Assembly: GCA_020635275.1 (NCBI GenBank)
Contig: JACKAA010000007.1
Location: 7,215-71,214 of the forward strand
DNA: 64,000 nucleotides
Source: Ignavibacteriales bacterium
GTDB lineage: Bacteria; Bacteroidota; Ignavibacteria; Ignavibacteriales; Melioribacteraceae
Reading direction: 5' to 3'
The translations under genes were made by a program, and so were the position numbers. Below the pieces are notes generated by a model that worked only from the letters and a program-made list of their open reading frames with translations, was not told the DNA's origin and did not search any database. Shown here in pieces: positions 53,099-62,506 of this stretch (positions are counted from its first letter, which is position 1; every line of letters begins with the position of its first letter).

Positions 53099-55036
53099 AT
53101 GATAGATTATACCGAAGTATTTAAGCTCTTGATGATTTTAATATCGGTATTCGATTTTAATACTGGAACAGGAAGTAGTTATCCTTTTTTACATGAAAGT
53201 TTTGATGGATCCACTTTTTGGAGTAGTCAATTAGTAACAAATAATGAAGAAGTTTTTGTAGCAGCAGATGGGACGACAGAAAGTATCCTATCAATAAATA
53301 ATCCAAACACAAGAATGGATATTACTCCAAGTCCGGCATTATCCGGTCCGGCTACTTCAGCTTCAATAGATATACTTTGTCCAATTAATGGAATAACACC
53401 AACTGGAACAGCGGACGAATTATTTGGCTCAAGAAGATTAGGTGTTTTGCGAAACGAGACTGAAAGCAGAATATTTTTTGTTGACGTTGTAAATTGCGTT
53501 GTTACTTCCGAAGTTTCATCAATTCCAAACTGCAGATATTTAACACGGATTCCTCCCGGATTTGATCTGGGAGGAAATAATTCTTCGACAAATGAAGCAA
53601 TTGGTTTCTTTAGTGCAAATGGTGAACCAGGAAAAATTGAAATCAATCCTGCTACAAATGAACTAATGATTGAAATATTTGATATAAATGCCAACGGACC
53701 ATCATTTCCTGATGAAATTACATTTATTAACAGAGATATTTTAACTCCACAATCAGGTTTAACAAAAACTCAAAATTATCAAAATGTTGATATTGCCAAT
53801 AATATTGTTTATGCAATTTTCGAAGCCGAAGATGAGACAAATGGGAGAGAAATTTGGATTTCTGACGGAACTGCCTCAGGAACCAATATGGTGAAAGATA
53901 TAAATACTTCTGGAAGTTCATATCCTTTTAGCTTAACACCAATGAATGGAAAAGTTTACTTTTTTGCATCATCAATGATAGTAAACAATGGCTTATGGGT
54001 TACAGATGGAACTGAAGCAGGAACTCAACTTGTAAAGGATTTTAATCCCGGAGGCGGTTATAATTTTGTAGATAATATTATAAATATAAATAATACATTA
54101 TATTTTTTAGCTAGTGATGGAACTAATGGCGCTGAACTCTGGAAAAGTGACGGTACAACGAGCGGTACTGTTATGATAAAAGATATTCACCCAGGTACCG
54201 ACCAATATTCATTTGCAAATAATTCAAGTCCAAGGGGATTCACATTATTCAATGGTTTAATATATTTTTCAGCAAATGATGGAATACATGGAAGAGAATT
54301 GTGGGTTACTGATGGAACAGCTGGTGGAACAAAATTGGTAAAAAATATAAATAATACAGGTGATGGAACGGAAGGTTCATATCCTCTATTACCAGGGCTA
54401 TTAAATGGGGGCGTATTTTATTTCTATGCTGATAACGGGATTCATGGTTATGAATTATGGGTAACGGATGGAACAAGTGAGGGAACTAAATTAGCTTATG
54501 ATTTAAAAGAAGGTCCAGATGATTCAAACTTTTGGGCAGGCTGGGGGAGAATTGCAAATGGTAATTTATTTGTAAGTGCCGATGATGGCATAAATGGATT
54601 TGAGCTTTTTGTTTTTGAAAATGTTCCGACTTCTGTTCCGGCAACTAATGTTGGATTAAAAATAATGCTTGAAGGCCCATATAATAGTGGTGTAATGAAT
54701 AATACATCTGCTTCCAATATCCCATTAAATCAGCCTTTTAATAATGCTCTGTGGAATTATTATGGTGATGAAACAACAACAAATTCCATAATTAGCTCAA
54801 ATAATATAGTTGATTGGATACTTATTGAACTAAGGAAAGGAAGTTCAGCGGAGTCAGCAGTTGTTGTTGGTAAAAAAGCTGTATTGCTAAAAAGTGATGG
54901 TACAGTAATGGATTCAAATGGAAATTCAGATGTCTTATTTAAATGGGTTGAGGCTGGGGATTATTATATCTCGGTTTATCACAGAAATCATCTTTCGGTT
55001 TTAAGCTCTCAAACCGTCAATCTAACAAATAATTAA
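53099..55036 (+). CDS. ELWxxDGT-repeat protein, no T9SS tail, altered N-terminus
   Basis: A 645-residue protein. Five repeats of the ELWxxDGTxxGT type lie at about residues 255-480 (WISDGTASGTNMVKDIN, LWVTDGTEAGTQLVKDFN, ELWKSDGTTSGTVMIKDIH, ELWVTDGTAGGTKLVKNIN, ELWVTDGTSEGTKLAYDL). A conserved end domain follows (LEGPYNSGVMNN... VEAGDYYISVYHRNHLSVLSS). The N-terminus is short, only weakly hydrophobic and already contains a repeat-like DFNTGTGSSYPF. It lacks a sorting domain and a good signal peptide, unlike its neighbours. An unassigned insert of about 170 residues lies before the first repeat. It may be a truncated surface protein; transport is uncertain. The gene is 35 bp after the GEVED gene. 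Confidence 0.8.
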   Translation: MIDYTEVFKLLMILISVFDFNTGTGSSYPFLHESFDGSTFWSSQLVTNNEEVFVAADGTTESILSINNPNTRMDITPSPALSGPATSASIDILCPINGITPTGTADELFGSRRLGVLRNETESRIFFVDVVNCVVTSEVSSIPNCRYLTRIPPGFDLGGNNSSTNEAIGFFSANGEPGKIEINPATNELMIEIFDINANGPSFPDEITFINRDILTPQSGLTKTQNYQNVDIANNIVYAIFEAEDETNGREIWISDGTASGTNMVKDINTSGSSYPFSLTPMNGKVYFFASSMIVNNGLWVTDGTEAGTQLVKDFNPGGGYNFVDNIININNTLYFLASDGTNGAELWKSDGTTSGTVMIKDIHPGTDQYSFANNSSPRGFTLFNGLIYFSANDGIHGRELWVTDGTAGGTKLVKNINNTGDGTEGSYPLLPGLLNGGVFYFYADNGIHGYELWVTDGTSEGTKLAYDLKEGPDDSNFWAGWGRIANGNLFVSADDGINGFELFVFENVPTSVPATNVGLKIMLEGPYNSGVMNNTSASNIPLNQPFNNALWNYYGDETTTNSIISSNNIVDWILIELRKGSSAESAVVVGKKAVLLKSDGTVMDSNGNSDVLFKWVEAGDYYISVYHRNHLSVLSSQTVNLTNN

Positions 55037-55182
55037 TTAAAAAATATGATGTAAAATTGTAATTAAAAATATAACCTATCACCTTTGGTATTTTTCATAC
55101 TTAATATATTTTGTAATTTAAAATACAAGATAATTTCACATCAATTTATCTGTTCAAAATTTAAATTAAATTAATTCTACTA

Positions 55183-55216
55183 CGAATATTATTCGTAGAT
55201 GCGAATATTATTCGTA
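55183..55216. promoter_or_regulatory. Two tandem 15-bp palindromes upstream of the VIT-vWA gene
   Basis: CGAATATTATTCGTA occurs twice, at 55183-55197 and 55202-55216, with 19-bp period; each core is CGAAT-ATT-ATTCG, and the first extends to a 19-bp palindrome with flanking CTA/TAG. They lie in the 281-bp non-coding spacer (55037-55317), about 100-135 bp before the ATG at 55318. This is the layout of a pair of operator sites for one dimeric regulator. No other structure was seen in that spacer. Confidence 0.6.
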
Positions 55217-55317
55217 CCTCAAAAATTTAAAAGTCAGTTTATTCCAAAAAATCATACATTTTAATTGGTACAAGATTTGCAGAATTCTTATAGTCATTCC
55301 AAATAATGAGGTCAATA

Positions 55318-57402
55318 ATGAGAACTATTATTCTTTTTCTAATCGTTTCAATAATAATTACTGTTAATAATTTTGCAAATGGTGTTGGAGTAATTGATGC
55401 AAGTCAAGGTGTTTATTTAGAGTTAGTTTCCTCAAAAATCGATGTTAAAGTTGAAAATCAAGTTGCAGTAATAATTTCTGAACAAACTTTTATGAATATC
55501 CAAGATGATTCAGTAAAGTTTAAATATGCATATCCAATGCCAGAAAGTGCAAGTGCGATATCACTTGAATTCTTTATTAATAACCAATGGTGGAAAGCTC
55601 AAATTAGGGCAGAAGAGCAAGATTCAACTTTACCTGGTACTGGTGGAGGTGAAATTGATTGGGCACTTCAAACATATTTGGGAAATATACCTTTATATTA
55701 TAATATCAATGAAAAACTTAATACAAATGAAGTAGTTATTGTAAGATTAACCTATGTTGAACTTCTTCAATATAAATTTGGTGATGTAACATTTACATGT
55801 CCAAATGATTATACTTTAATTCAAAATACGCCAATTGAATTTCAACAATTTGATTTTTCATTAAATTCAAGTCGGACGATTGAAAATATTGAGCTATTGA
55901 GCCATGATAATAGCACAGTCTCAAACACTGGATATATTGGTAATATTAATTTCACTTTATCAAATGAAATTCCTGAAAAAGATTATGCAGTTAAATACAC
56001 ATTAAATTCCAATGAACTTGGATTATTTAGTTTCAGTACTTTTCAACCGGATTCTGCAATTCTTGATGAGGGAGGAAAAGGATTTTTTACCTTTGTTGCA
56101 GAACCTGACCCATCCAATGTTTCTGAAGTAATTAATAAAGTTTTTACATTAATAATTGACCGTTCAGGCAGTATGGGAGGAAATAAAATTGATCAGGCTA
56201 AAAGTGCAGCTAGTTTTATAATAAACAATTTAAACGATGGCGATAGATTTAATATTGTAGATTTTTCATCAGAAGTGACAAGTTTTAAGAGTACACATCA
56301 ATTATTTAATAGCAATAATAGACAAGCGGCTTTAGATTATATCTCATCAATTTATGCAACAGGCGGAACAAATATTTCTGATGCATTTGGGACTGCAATT
56401 CCGCAATTTGCTGCAGCCAATGATTCGACGGCAAATATTATAATCTTCTTTACTGATGGAGAAGCAACTTCAGGAATAACAAGTACAAATGGAATTCTTG
56501 ATCACGTCAGAAGTTTAACCAATCAAAATGAAAGTGAAATTACCGTATTTACTTTTGGTATAGGTGATTATGTAAATGAACAGCTACTTACATTGTTAGC
56601 TACAGAAAATAATGGTTTAGCAGAATTTTTAGGCAATGATGAAGTTGAAGAAGTTATCACTCAATTTTACTTACTAATTAGAAATCCGGTTTTATTAGGC
56701 ACTCAATTAAGTTTTTCTTCGCAAGCAATTAATGAAATAACACCAAAGTCTTTGCCTAGTTTGTATAAAGGTCAGCAAATGATTGTAAGCGGAAGATATA
56801 CAAATCCGGAAAACGTAACATTAACATTAAGCGGCAGAACATTTGGTAAAAATGTTGAATATAATTATGATCTAAATTTAGCCGATTCAACAGTATCGGA
56901 ATATCAATTTTTGCCAAAAATATGGGCAAAACAAAAAATAGAAGATCTAATGATTGAATACTACAGTTATGAAACAGATTCATTTAAAGCTGATTCGCTG
57001 AAAGAATATATTACAACAATAAGTGTTATGTATGGCGTTATAACTCAATTTACAAGCTTTACTGATGCAAATGTAACAGAGGTTGAAGATATAACTAAAC
57101 AAGAAGAAAACCTTTCGGATGAATTTATATTATTGGGCAATTATCCTAATCCATTTAATCCTTCAACCACAATAAAGTTTTCAGTTGGGAGAGATTATTA
57201 TGATGTGGTTTTAATTAAAATTTATAATGCAATTGGTCAATTAGTTAAAGTATTAGCAGTTGATGTAAATGGGAAAGGCATTTATCAAATTAGTTGGAAT
57301 GGATTGACAAATGATGGTAGAATGGCTCCATCCGGAATGTACATTTACACAATTGATTTTGGTAATACAATTCTCTCGAGTAAAATGATATTAATGAAAT
57401 AA
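55318..57402 (+). CDS. VIT and von Willebrand A domain protein with T9SS-type C-terminus
   Basis: The start is taken at ATG 55318, since the gagg site lies directly upstream and the signal peptide begins there; the ATG at 55306 is four codons upstream. Domains: VIT (about 25-155, VKVENQVAVIISEQTFMN), a beta linker, a vWA domain (about 275-465) with an intact MIDAS start D-x-S-x-S (DRSGSMGG) and FFTDGEATSG, a beta region, and a C-terminal sorting/FlgD-like domain (NYPNPFNPSTTIKF). It resembles inter-alpha-trypsin-inhibitor heavy chains and bacterial surface VIT proteins that bind ligands or matrix through metal. It is followed 46 bp later by a paralogue. Confidence 0.92.
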   Translation: MRTIILFLIVSIIITVNNFANGVGVIDASQGVYLELVSSKIDVKVENQVAVIISEQTFMNIQDDSVKFKYAYPMPESASAISLEFFINNQWWKAQIRAEEQDSTLPGTGGGEIDWALQTYLGNIPLYYNINEKLNTNEVVIVRLTYVELLQYKFGDVTFTCPNDYTLIQNTPIEFQQFDFSLNSSRTIENIELLSHDNSTVSNTGYIGNINFTLSNEIPEKDYAVKYTLNSNELGLFSFSTFQPDSAILDEGGKGFFTFVAEPDPSNVSEVINKVFTLIIDRSGSMGGNKIDQAKSAASFIINNLNDGDRFNIVDFSSEVTSFKSTHQLFNSNNRQAALDYISSIYATGGTNISDAFGTAIPQFAAANDSTANIIIFFTDGEATSGITSTNGILDHVRSLTNQNESEITVFTFGIGDYVNEQLLTLLATENNGLAEFLGNDEVEEVITQFYLLIRNPVLLGTQLSFSSQAINEITPKSLPSLYKGQQMIVSGRYTNPENVTLTLSGRTFGKNVEYNYDLNLADSTVSEYQFLPKIWAKQKIEDLMIEYYSYETDSFKADSLKEYITTISVMYGVITQFTSFTDANVTEVEDITKQEENLSDEFILLGNYPNPFNPSTTIKFSVGRDYYDVVLIKIYNAIGQLVKVLAVDVNGKGIYQISWNGLTNDGRMAPSGMYIYTIDFGNTILSSKMILMK

Positions 57403-57448
57403 ATTAAACATTTAATTATTAAGTTTAGTCTATAAAAATGAGGCTGAT

Positions 57449-59563
57449 ATGAAATATCAAACAGTTAAAATAATTCTCTCAATAATCATTTTTAGTTTTT
57501 GTCAAAATATTTTTGCAACCGGTGCGCTATACGTCCGACCTCGATTTAGCACTCAAGAATATCAGAAAATGTGGATTAAATCAATAGATGTTGATGTGGA
57601 CATTCAAGATCAAGTTGCAGTTACACATGTAGATCAAATATTTTTTAATGAAATGAGTACTTCAGTTGAAGCAATTTATTTATTCCCACTGCCTGAAAAT
57701 GCAATGATTACAAGTATGGTTTATTGGTTTAATGGTCAACGATATGAAGCAGAAATTAGAGAAAGACAAGAAGCAATTGCTGATTATAATAATAAACTTT
57801 CTCAATGGTTAGATCCCGCTTTGCTTGAATACTTAGGAGATAATTTATTTAGATTAAGCATTGTTCCAGTTAATGCTCTTTCTGAGGTTAGAACAGAAAT
57901 TACATACGTAGAATTGCTTAATTATGATTTTGGAGTAAATAATTATAAGTTTTTGCTTAATACTTTAGAGCTTTCATCTAAGCCATTAGAAACTGTACAT
58001 TTCAATTTGGTGAGTCAATCTCAATCACCATATAAATATTTTGAATCACCAAGTCATGAAAATTCTTCTGCAACATTGTTAACAAAAATTTCTGATTACA
58101 AATACACATTAGAATTTGGTGACGAAAATTATTTCCCCGATAAAGATTTTGTTCTTCATTTTGAAACAATTAGAGATCAAGTTCAATTTAATGTTTTAAC
58201 TTATACACCAACCGTTGAAGATTCAATGGGCGAAAATAGTTTTTACTCATTATGGATTACTCCGCCGGATAGTGTTGCGGATGAAGAAGTAATTCCCAAA
58301 GATATAATTTTTACTGCAGATGTTTCGTCAAGTATGGGCGGTGAAAGAATTAATCAACTAAAACAATCTTTAGATGAATTTATTGATTTACTTACCCCAA
58401 TTGACAGATTTAATATTATAACTTTTGGAACTCATATTGAGAAATTTAAACCGGATTTAGTTGAAGCAAATAGTTCAAATGTTTCTGCAGCACATGATTT
58501 TGTTTATCAGATTTATGCTTTGGGTATGACAAATATTTCTGAAGCTCTTGACTCATCTTTAAGTCAATCATTTGGATTAGAATCTTCAAATAATTTAATC
58601 TTTTTAACAGATGGAAAACCAACAATTGGAGTGACGGTAACAGATTCAATTTTAACTTATGCAGCAAATCATAATAAAAAAGGTGTAAGACTTTTTTCTT
58701 TTGGTATTGGTGAAAATTTAAGCAAGACTTTGTTAACACAACTTTCAATTCAAAATCATGGTTATGCAACTTACATTTTAGAAGATGAAAATATTGCACA
58801 ATTAGTTAACAATCATTTTACAAGAATTTCTAAACCAATAATTACAGACTTAAGTTTAGACTTTGGCGGATTTGTTACATTGGACAAATATCCTAAAACA
58901 TTTTTGGATTTGTATTGGGGAAGTCAGACAATGGAATTGGGTTTGTACCCAATTGGAAGTTCTACAAATATTACTCTAAACGGTAAAATTCAATCGCAAG
59001 CAGTGCAGTTTACTAAAACTGTTGAATTCCCTAATGAAGGCGGATTTAGATTTGTCCCAAGACTTTGGGCTAAAGCAAAAATAAATCATTTATTAGATTT
59101 AATTGATATATATGGTGAAACAGATGAATTAGTTGAACAAATATTAGAGTTAAGTCTGCAATTCCAAATTTTAACTAAATACACAGCTTTTTATTCTGAT
59201 CCAACAACATCAGTAAAAGAAGATAAAGATTTAATTCCAAGTGAATTTGTTGTTCATCAAAATTATCCTAATCCTTTTAATCCAACTACAATAATTTCAT
59301 ATTCAATTCCATCATCTGTCATTGCGAACGAAGTGAAGCAATCTAATGAGAGTAATTCGGTTAATTCTAATGACAATATTGCAGTATCAGTAAAAGTCTA
59401 CGATATTTTAGGAAGATTAGTTGCAGTATTATTAAATGATTACCAAAAACCGGGTAATTACTCAATTGAATTTGACGGTAGTAATTTAACAAGTGGAATT
59501 TATTATTATACAGTTTCTGCAGGAGAGTTTAGTATTACAAAGAAAATGGTATTGGTTAAATAA
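57449..59563 (+). CDS. VIT and von Willebrand A domain protein with T9SS tail, paralogue
   Basis: A 704-residue paralogue of the previous protein with the same layout: signal peptide (IFATG), VIT (about 40-170, VDIQDQVAVTHVDQIFFNEMSTSVEAIYLFPLPENAMI), a linker, vWA (about 285-465) with MIDAS D-V-S-S-S (ADVSSSMGG) and FLTDGKPTIG, a beta region and a T9SS sorting domain (NYPNPFNPTTIISYSIP). A gagg site precedes the ATG. A 57-bp palindromic element is inserted in frame in the sorting domain (59318-59374). The two proteins diverge clearly, so the duplication is not recent. Surface adhesion is the likely role. Confidence 0.92.
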   Translation: MKYQTVKIILSIIIFSFCQNIFATGALYVRPRFSTQEYQKMWIKSIDVDVDIQDQVAVTHVDQIFFNEMSTSVEAIYLFPLPENAMITSMVYWFNGQRYEAEIRERQEAIADYNNKLSQWLDPALLEYLGDNLFRLSIVPVNALSEVRTEITYVELLNYDFGVNNYKFLLNTLELSSKPLETVHFNLVSQSQSPYKYFESPSHENSSATLLTKISDYKYTLEFGDENYFPDKDFVLHFETIRDQVQFNVLTYTPTVEDSMGENSFYSLWITPPDSVADEEVIPKDIIFTADVSSSMGGERINQLKQSLDEFIDLLTPIDRFNIITFGTHIEKFKPDLVEANSSNVSAAHDFVYQIYALGMTNISEALDSSLSQSFGLESSNNLIFLTDGKPTIGVTVTDSILTYAANHNKKGVRLFSFGIGENLSKTLLTQLSIQNHGYATYILEDENIAQLVNNHFTRISKPIITDLSLDFGGFVTLDKYPKTFLDLYWGSQTMELGLYPIGSSTNITLNGKIQSQAVQFTKTVEFPNEGGFRFVPRLWAKAKINHLLDLIDIYGETDELVEQILELSLQFQILTKYTAFYSDPTTSVKEDKDLIPSEFVVHQNYPNPFNPTTIISYSIPSSVIANEVKQSNESNSVNSNDNIAVSVKVYDILGRLVAVLLNDYQKPGNYSIEFDGSNLTSGIYYYTVSAGEFSITKKMVLVK
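59318..59374 (+). repeat. REP-like palindromic element inserted in frame in sorting domain
   Basis: Bounded by GTCATT (59318-59323) and AATGAC (59369-59374) as inverted ends, with GAAGTGAAGCAATCTAATGA inside. Length is 57 bp, exactly 19 codons. The encoded stretch VIANEVKQSNESNSVNSNDN replaces the short loop seen in other sorting domains after the YSIP strand. The same element is found at 60722-60787. Confidence 0.85.
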
Positions 59564-59574
59564 TTGGTAAAACA

Positions 59575-60976
59575 ATGTTGATTAAAAACATTAATCATAT
59601 TTTCATTTTTTTATTGTTACCAATAATCAATAATTATTCTTTTGATTCATTGTCAGTCAAGAAGCATAATGAATTTTTACCTGTTGCATATTATCCTTTT
59701 AATGGAAATGCGAATGATTTAAGTGGAAATAATATTAATGGTGAAGTTTTCGGTGCTATTTTGAGCCATAATTTAAACGGCGATTCAAATAAAGCCTATT
59801 ATTTTGACGGTATTGATGATAATATTAATATTGGAGTAAAACAAAATATACAGAATTTAGGAGAATTTATCAATAAGTTTTGGATTGAAATAGATTCATT
59901 TAATGGCAGTATTCAATTAAATACTAAATTGTCAAGCAGATAATACTGATAATCCTGAAACAAATGCATTATATAGCATAAATTTTAATAATTATAATAA
60001 TTATTTAACTTACACCCATGAAAGTGGTTTAGGAATTAATCAATCATGATTTTGATAAATAATATTTTTTTCGAAAATAAAGATTGTATCATGTAATTAT
60101 TACAAGAAATATTGAACAAAAAAAAGTAGAATTCTTTTGTTGATTGCCATGAAGTTGATAAAATAGTTTATTCTGAAAATCCTGATAATGGTAGTCTTTC
60201 AGGTTTGAGAATAGGCAAATCAAATGGTACAATCAAAACTTCTTAATTTTAATGGTTCTTTAGATGAATTATATATTTTTGATAAATTAATTGATAACGA
60301 AAAAATAATTGAATTATATACTCTAAATGCTAAATTAAAAGCACCATCAAATTTAACTTTATCATTTATTGATGATAACACTATTAAATTACTATGGGAA
60401 GATAATTCAATAAGAGAAGATGGTTATGAAATTGAGAGAAAATTATCAGATGGATCATTTAATTTAATATCACTTATAAATAGTAATATCAAGACTTTTA
60501 TAGACTTTGATAAAGATAATAATTTAGAATATTGTTACAGAATTAGAGCATTCAAAGATGTTGAATTTGCAAGTTATTCTGATTACTCTAATGAAGTTTG
60601 TACAAATATTACAGAATTTGATGAAGAATTAAATATCGCAAATATATTTGAGCTATCTCAAAACTATCCAAATCCATTTAATCCCACAACTACAATTTCA
60701 TATTCAATCCCACAATCAACTGTCAATGCAAGCGAAGTGAAGCAATCTAATGAGATTACTTCGGTCAATTCTTTCCCTCGTAATGACAATTTTAATGTCT
60801 CACTTAAAATCTATGATGTTTTAGGAAAAGAAGTTGCAACATTAGTAAATAAAACACAATCTGCAGGTAATTATGAAGTTCATTTTGATGCATCTGATTT
60901 ACCAAGTGGAGTTTATTATTATCAGTTAAAAGCTAGTAATTTTATTCAAACAAAAAAGATGGTTTTATTGAAATAA
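59575..60976 (+). pseudogene. Decaying LamG / Fn3 / T9SS-tail surface-protein gene
   Basis: The gene begins with a signal peptide at 59575 and the start of a LamG/concanavalin-like domain (AYYPFNGNANDLSGNNINGEVFGA and YYFDGIDDNINIGV). The frame breaks near 59930-59940 (frame 1 to frame 2), again near 60048 (stop TGA, then several more), near 60139 and near 60232. The pieces TDNPETNALYSINFNNYNNY, YHVIITRNIEQKKVEFF and SENPDNGSLSGLRIGKSNGT can be read in different frames and form the rest of the LamG domain. From 60224 an intact frame resumes (LDELYIFDKLIDNEKIIELYTLN), followed by an Fn3 domain (about 60330-60610) and a T9SS sorting domain. Damage is limited to the middle third, so the protein is probably not made whole. 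A sequencing error would need four independent indels. Confidence 0.8.
60722..60787 (+). repeat. Second in-frame copy of the REP-like palindromic element
   Basis: 66 bp (22 codons) from GTCAAT (60722) to AATGAC (60782-60787), sharing GAAGTGAAGCAATCTAATGA and the TTCGGT..AATTCT part with the copy at 59318-59374. It encodes VNASEVKQSNEITSVNSFPRNDN in the same loop of the sorting domain of the decayed gene. Frame is kept. Confidence 0.85.
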
Positions 60977-60983
60977 ATTACTT

Positions 60984-61021
60984 GTTGAGACGTTGTAAGC
61001 AACGTCTCTACATAAAAACGT
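60984..61021. repeat. GAGACGTTG/CAACGTCTC hairpin element
   Basis: A perfect 9-bp stem (60987-60995 with 61000-61008) around a TAAG loop, flanked by GTTGA and TACATAAAAACG, just after the decayed gene and just before the NhaC stop codon. It is the GTAGAGACGTTG-type dispersed sequence; a shortened copy is at 34279. It may also act as a terminator for the convergent genes. Confidence 0.75.
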
Positions 61022-62506
61022 TTACAAAACTATTCCCAAAACCAAATAAATTATTGCTGTAATTCCGCCTGCAGTTAGTGCATAAGGTAATTGTGTTTTT
61101 ACGTGATCAATATGATCACAAGCTGAAGCCATTGATGAAATAATTGTTGTATCAGAAATAGGTGAACAGTGGTCACCAAAAACTCCTCCTCCCAAAGCAG
61201 CAGCAATTGTAAGATATAAATTCGCATCCAGAGTTTGAGCCATTGGAACTCCAATAGCAATCATAATTGCAAAAGTTCCCCAAGATGTCCCCGTCGAAAA
61301 TGCAATTATACAAGCCACAACAAAAACGGTGAATGGAACAAATGAAGGCGAGAGCCATCCTTTTGTAATTTCGGCAATATAAATTCCCGTCCCCAAATTT
61401 TTACAAACAGTTCCAATTGCAAAAGCCAGCATCATTAAAAGTGCAAGTGGTATAAGTCCGCTTATACCTTTAAAAATTAAATCCACAGTTTCTGTAAATG
61501 AAAAAACTTTTTGAGATGTATATAAAATTATTCCAACAGTAATTGCTGTTAATACAGAATATAGAACTGAAGCTGATCCGGACCCTTTTCCTATTGCAAA
61601 TAAAATTTGCTCCCACCAAGGATATTGATTAATATTTTCAACTTCATTCCAACCAGTAAAAATCAACATTAATGGCATCATAACTACCATTGTAAAAATA
61701 GGCAGTATCATATTTATAGCTTTTGGTTTTACATTTTCTTTGGTTTCAAGAGCAATTATGTCAGATGAAATCATAGGTGTTGCTCCATCCCGTAAAACTT
61801 TACCTTCTTCTCTTACTCTTCTTTCTGCTTCTTTCATTGGTCCAAAATCTTTTTGAGTAAAGATTATTACTAAAACCATTGCCAACGCAAGCATGGGGTA
61901 AAAATTTAATGGAAATGCAGAAATTAAAATTCCGAGTGGATTTTCAAATCCTTGTGCGGCAATTAATCCCATAATATAAGCTCCCCAAGCGTTTAAGGGA
62001 ATTAAAATACAAGTGGGAGCGGAAATTGAGTCAGCAATGTATGCTAATTTTTCTCGCGGAATTTTTAACTTATCAAATAAAGGACGAAAGATTGACCCAA
62101 CAGTTAAAACATTAATACTGGATTCAACAAAAATTGAAACGCCCGTAAACCAGGCAAGAGTTTGAATAATTTTCTTTTTGGAACTTGGATCTTTACTTTT
62201 TACTCTATCTAATCTCAGATTGACAAATTTTATAAATCCATCAACACCGCCTGAACGTTGAATAAAAGCAATTAATGCACCGACTAACGAACTGAACATA
62301 ATTGTTCTGGTATTTCCCGGATCTTTAAAAACATCAACGAGTGCTTGAATAGTAGCTAAAGTACCGGTTAATAAATTACCTTCACTTAAAATTACCCAGC
62401 CAAGCCAAATACCAAATAAAAGTGAAACAAAAACTTGTCTGGTTTTAATTGCTAAAATAATTGCAAGCAGCGGTGGGAAAAGTGACCAAAAACTGAAATG
62501 TTCCAT
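61022..62506 (-). CDS. NhaC-family Na+/H+ antiporter-like transporter
   Basis: A 494-residue integral membrane protein with about 11-12 transmembrane segments. The NhaC-type sequence includes FWSLFPPLLAIILAIKTRQVFVSLLFGIWLG at the start, TLAWFTGVSIFVESSINVLTVG, ISAPTCILIPLNAWGAYIMG, AFSTGTSWGTFAIMIAIGVPMA and the very typical LGGGVFGDHCSPISDTTIISS near the end. It exports sodium in exchange for protons, or a metabolite pair such as malate/lactate in the MleN-like subgroup. The gene stands alone and converges with the decayed surface gene. Confidence in the family is high, in the substrate low. Confidence 0.93.
   Translation of the reverse strand: MEHFSFWSLFPPLLAIILAIKTRQVFVSLLFGIWLGWVILSEGNLLTGTLATIQALVDVFKDPGNTRTIMFSSLVGALIAFIQRSGGVDGFIKFVNLRLDRVKSKDPSSKKKIIQTLAWFTGVSIFVESSINVLTVGSIFRPLFDKLKIPREKLAYIADSISAPTCILIPLNAWGAYIMGLIAAQGFENPLGILISAFPLNFYPMLALAMVLVIIFTQKDFGPMKEAERRVREEGKVLRDGATPMISSDIIALETKENVKPKAINMILPIFTMVVMMPLMLIFTGWNEVENINQYPWWEQILFAIGKGSGSASVLYSVLTAITVGIILYTSQKVFSFTETVDLIFKGISGLIPLALLMMLAFAIGTVCKNLGTGIYIAEITKGWLSPSFVPFTVFVVACIIAFSTGTSWGTFAIMIAIGVPMAQTLDANLYLTIAAALGGGVFGDHCSPISDTTIISSMASACDHIDHVKTQLPYALTAGGITAIIYLVLGIVL

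Noticed and set aside
53227..53694. A 155-codon open frame on the - strand inside the ELWxxDGT gene
   Set aside because: It is antisense to the real gene and has no family resemblance; length is explained by the Asn/Ser/Pro-rich codons of the sense strand.
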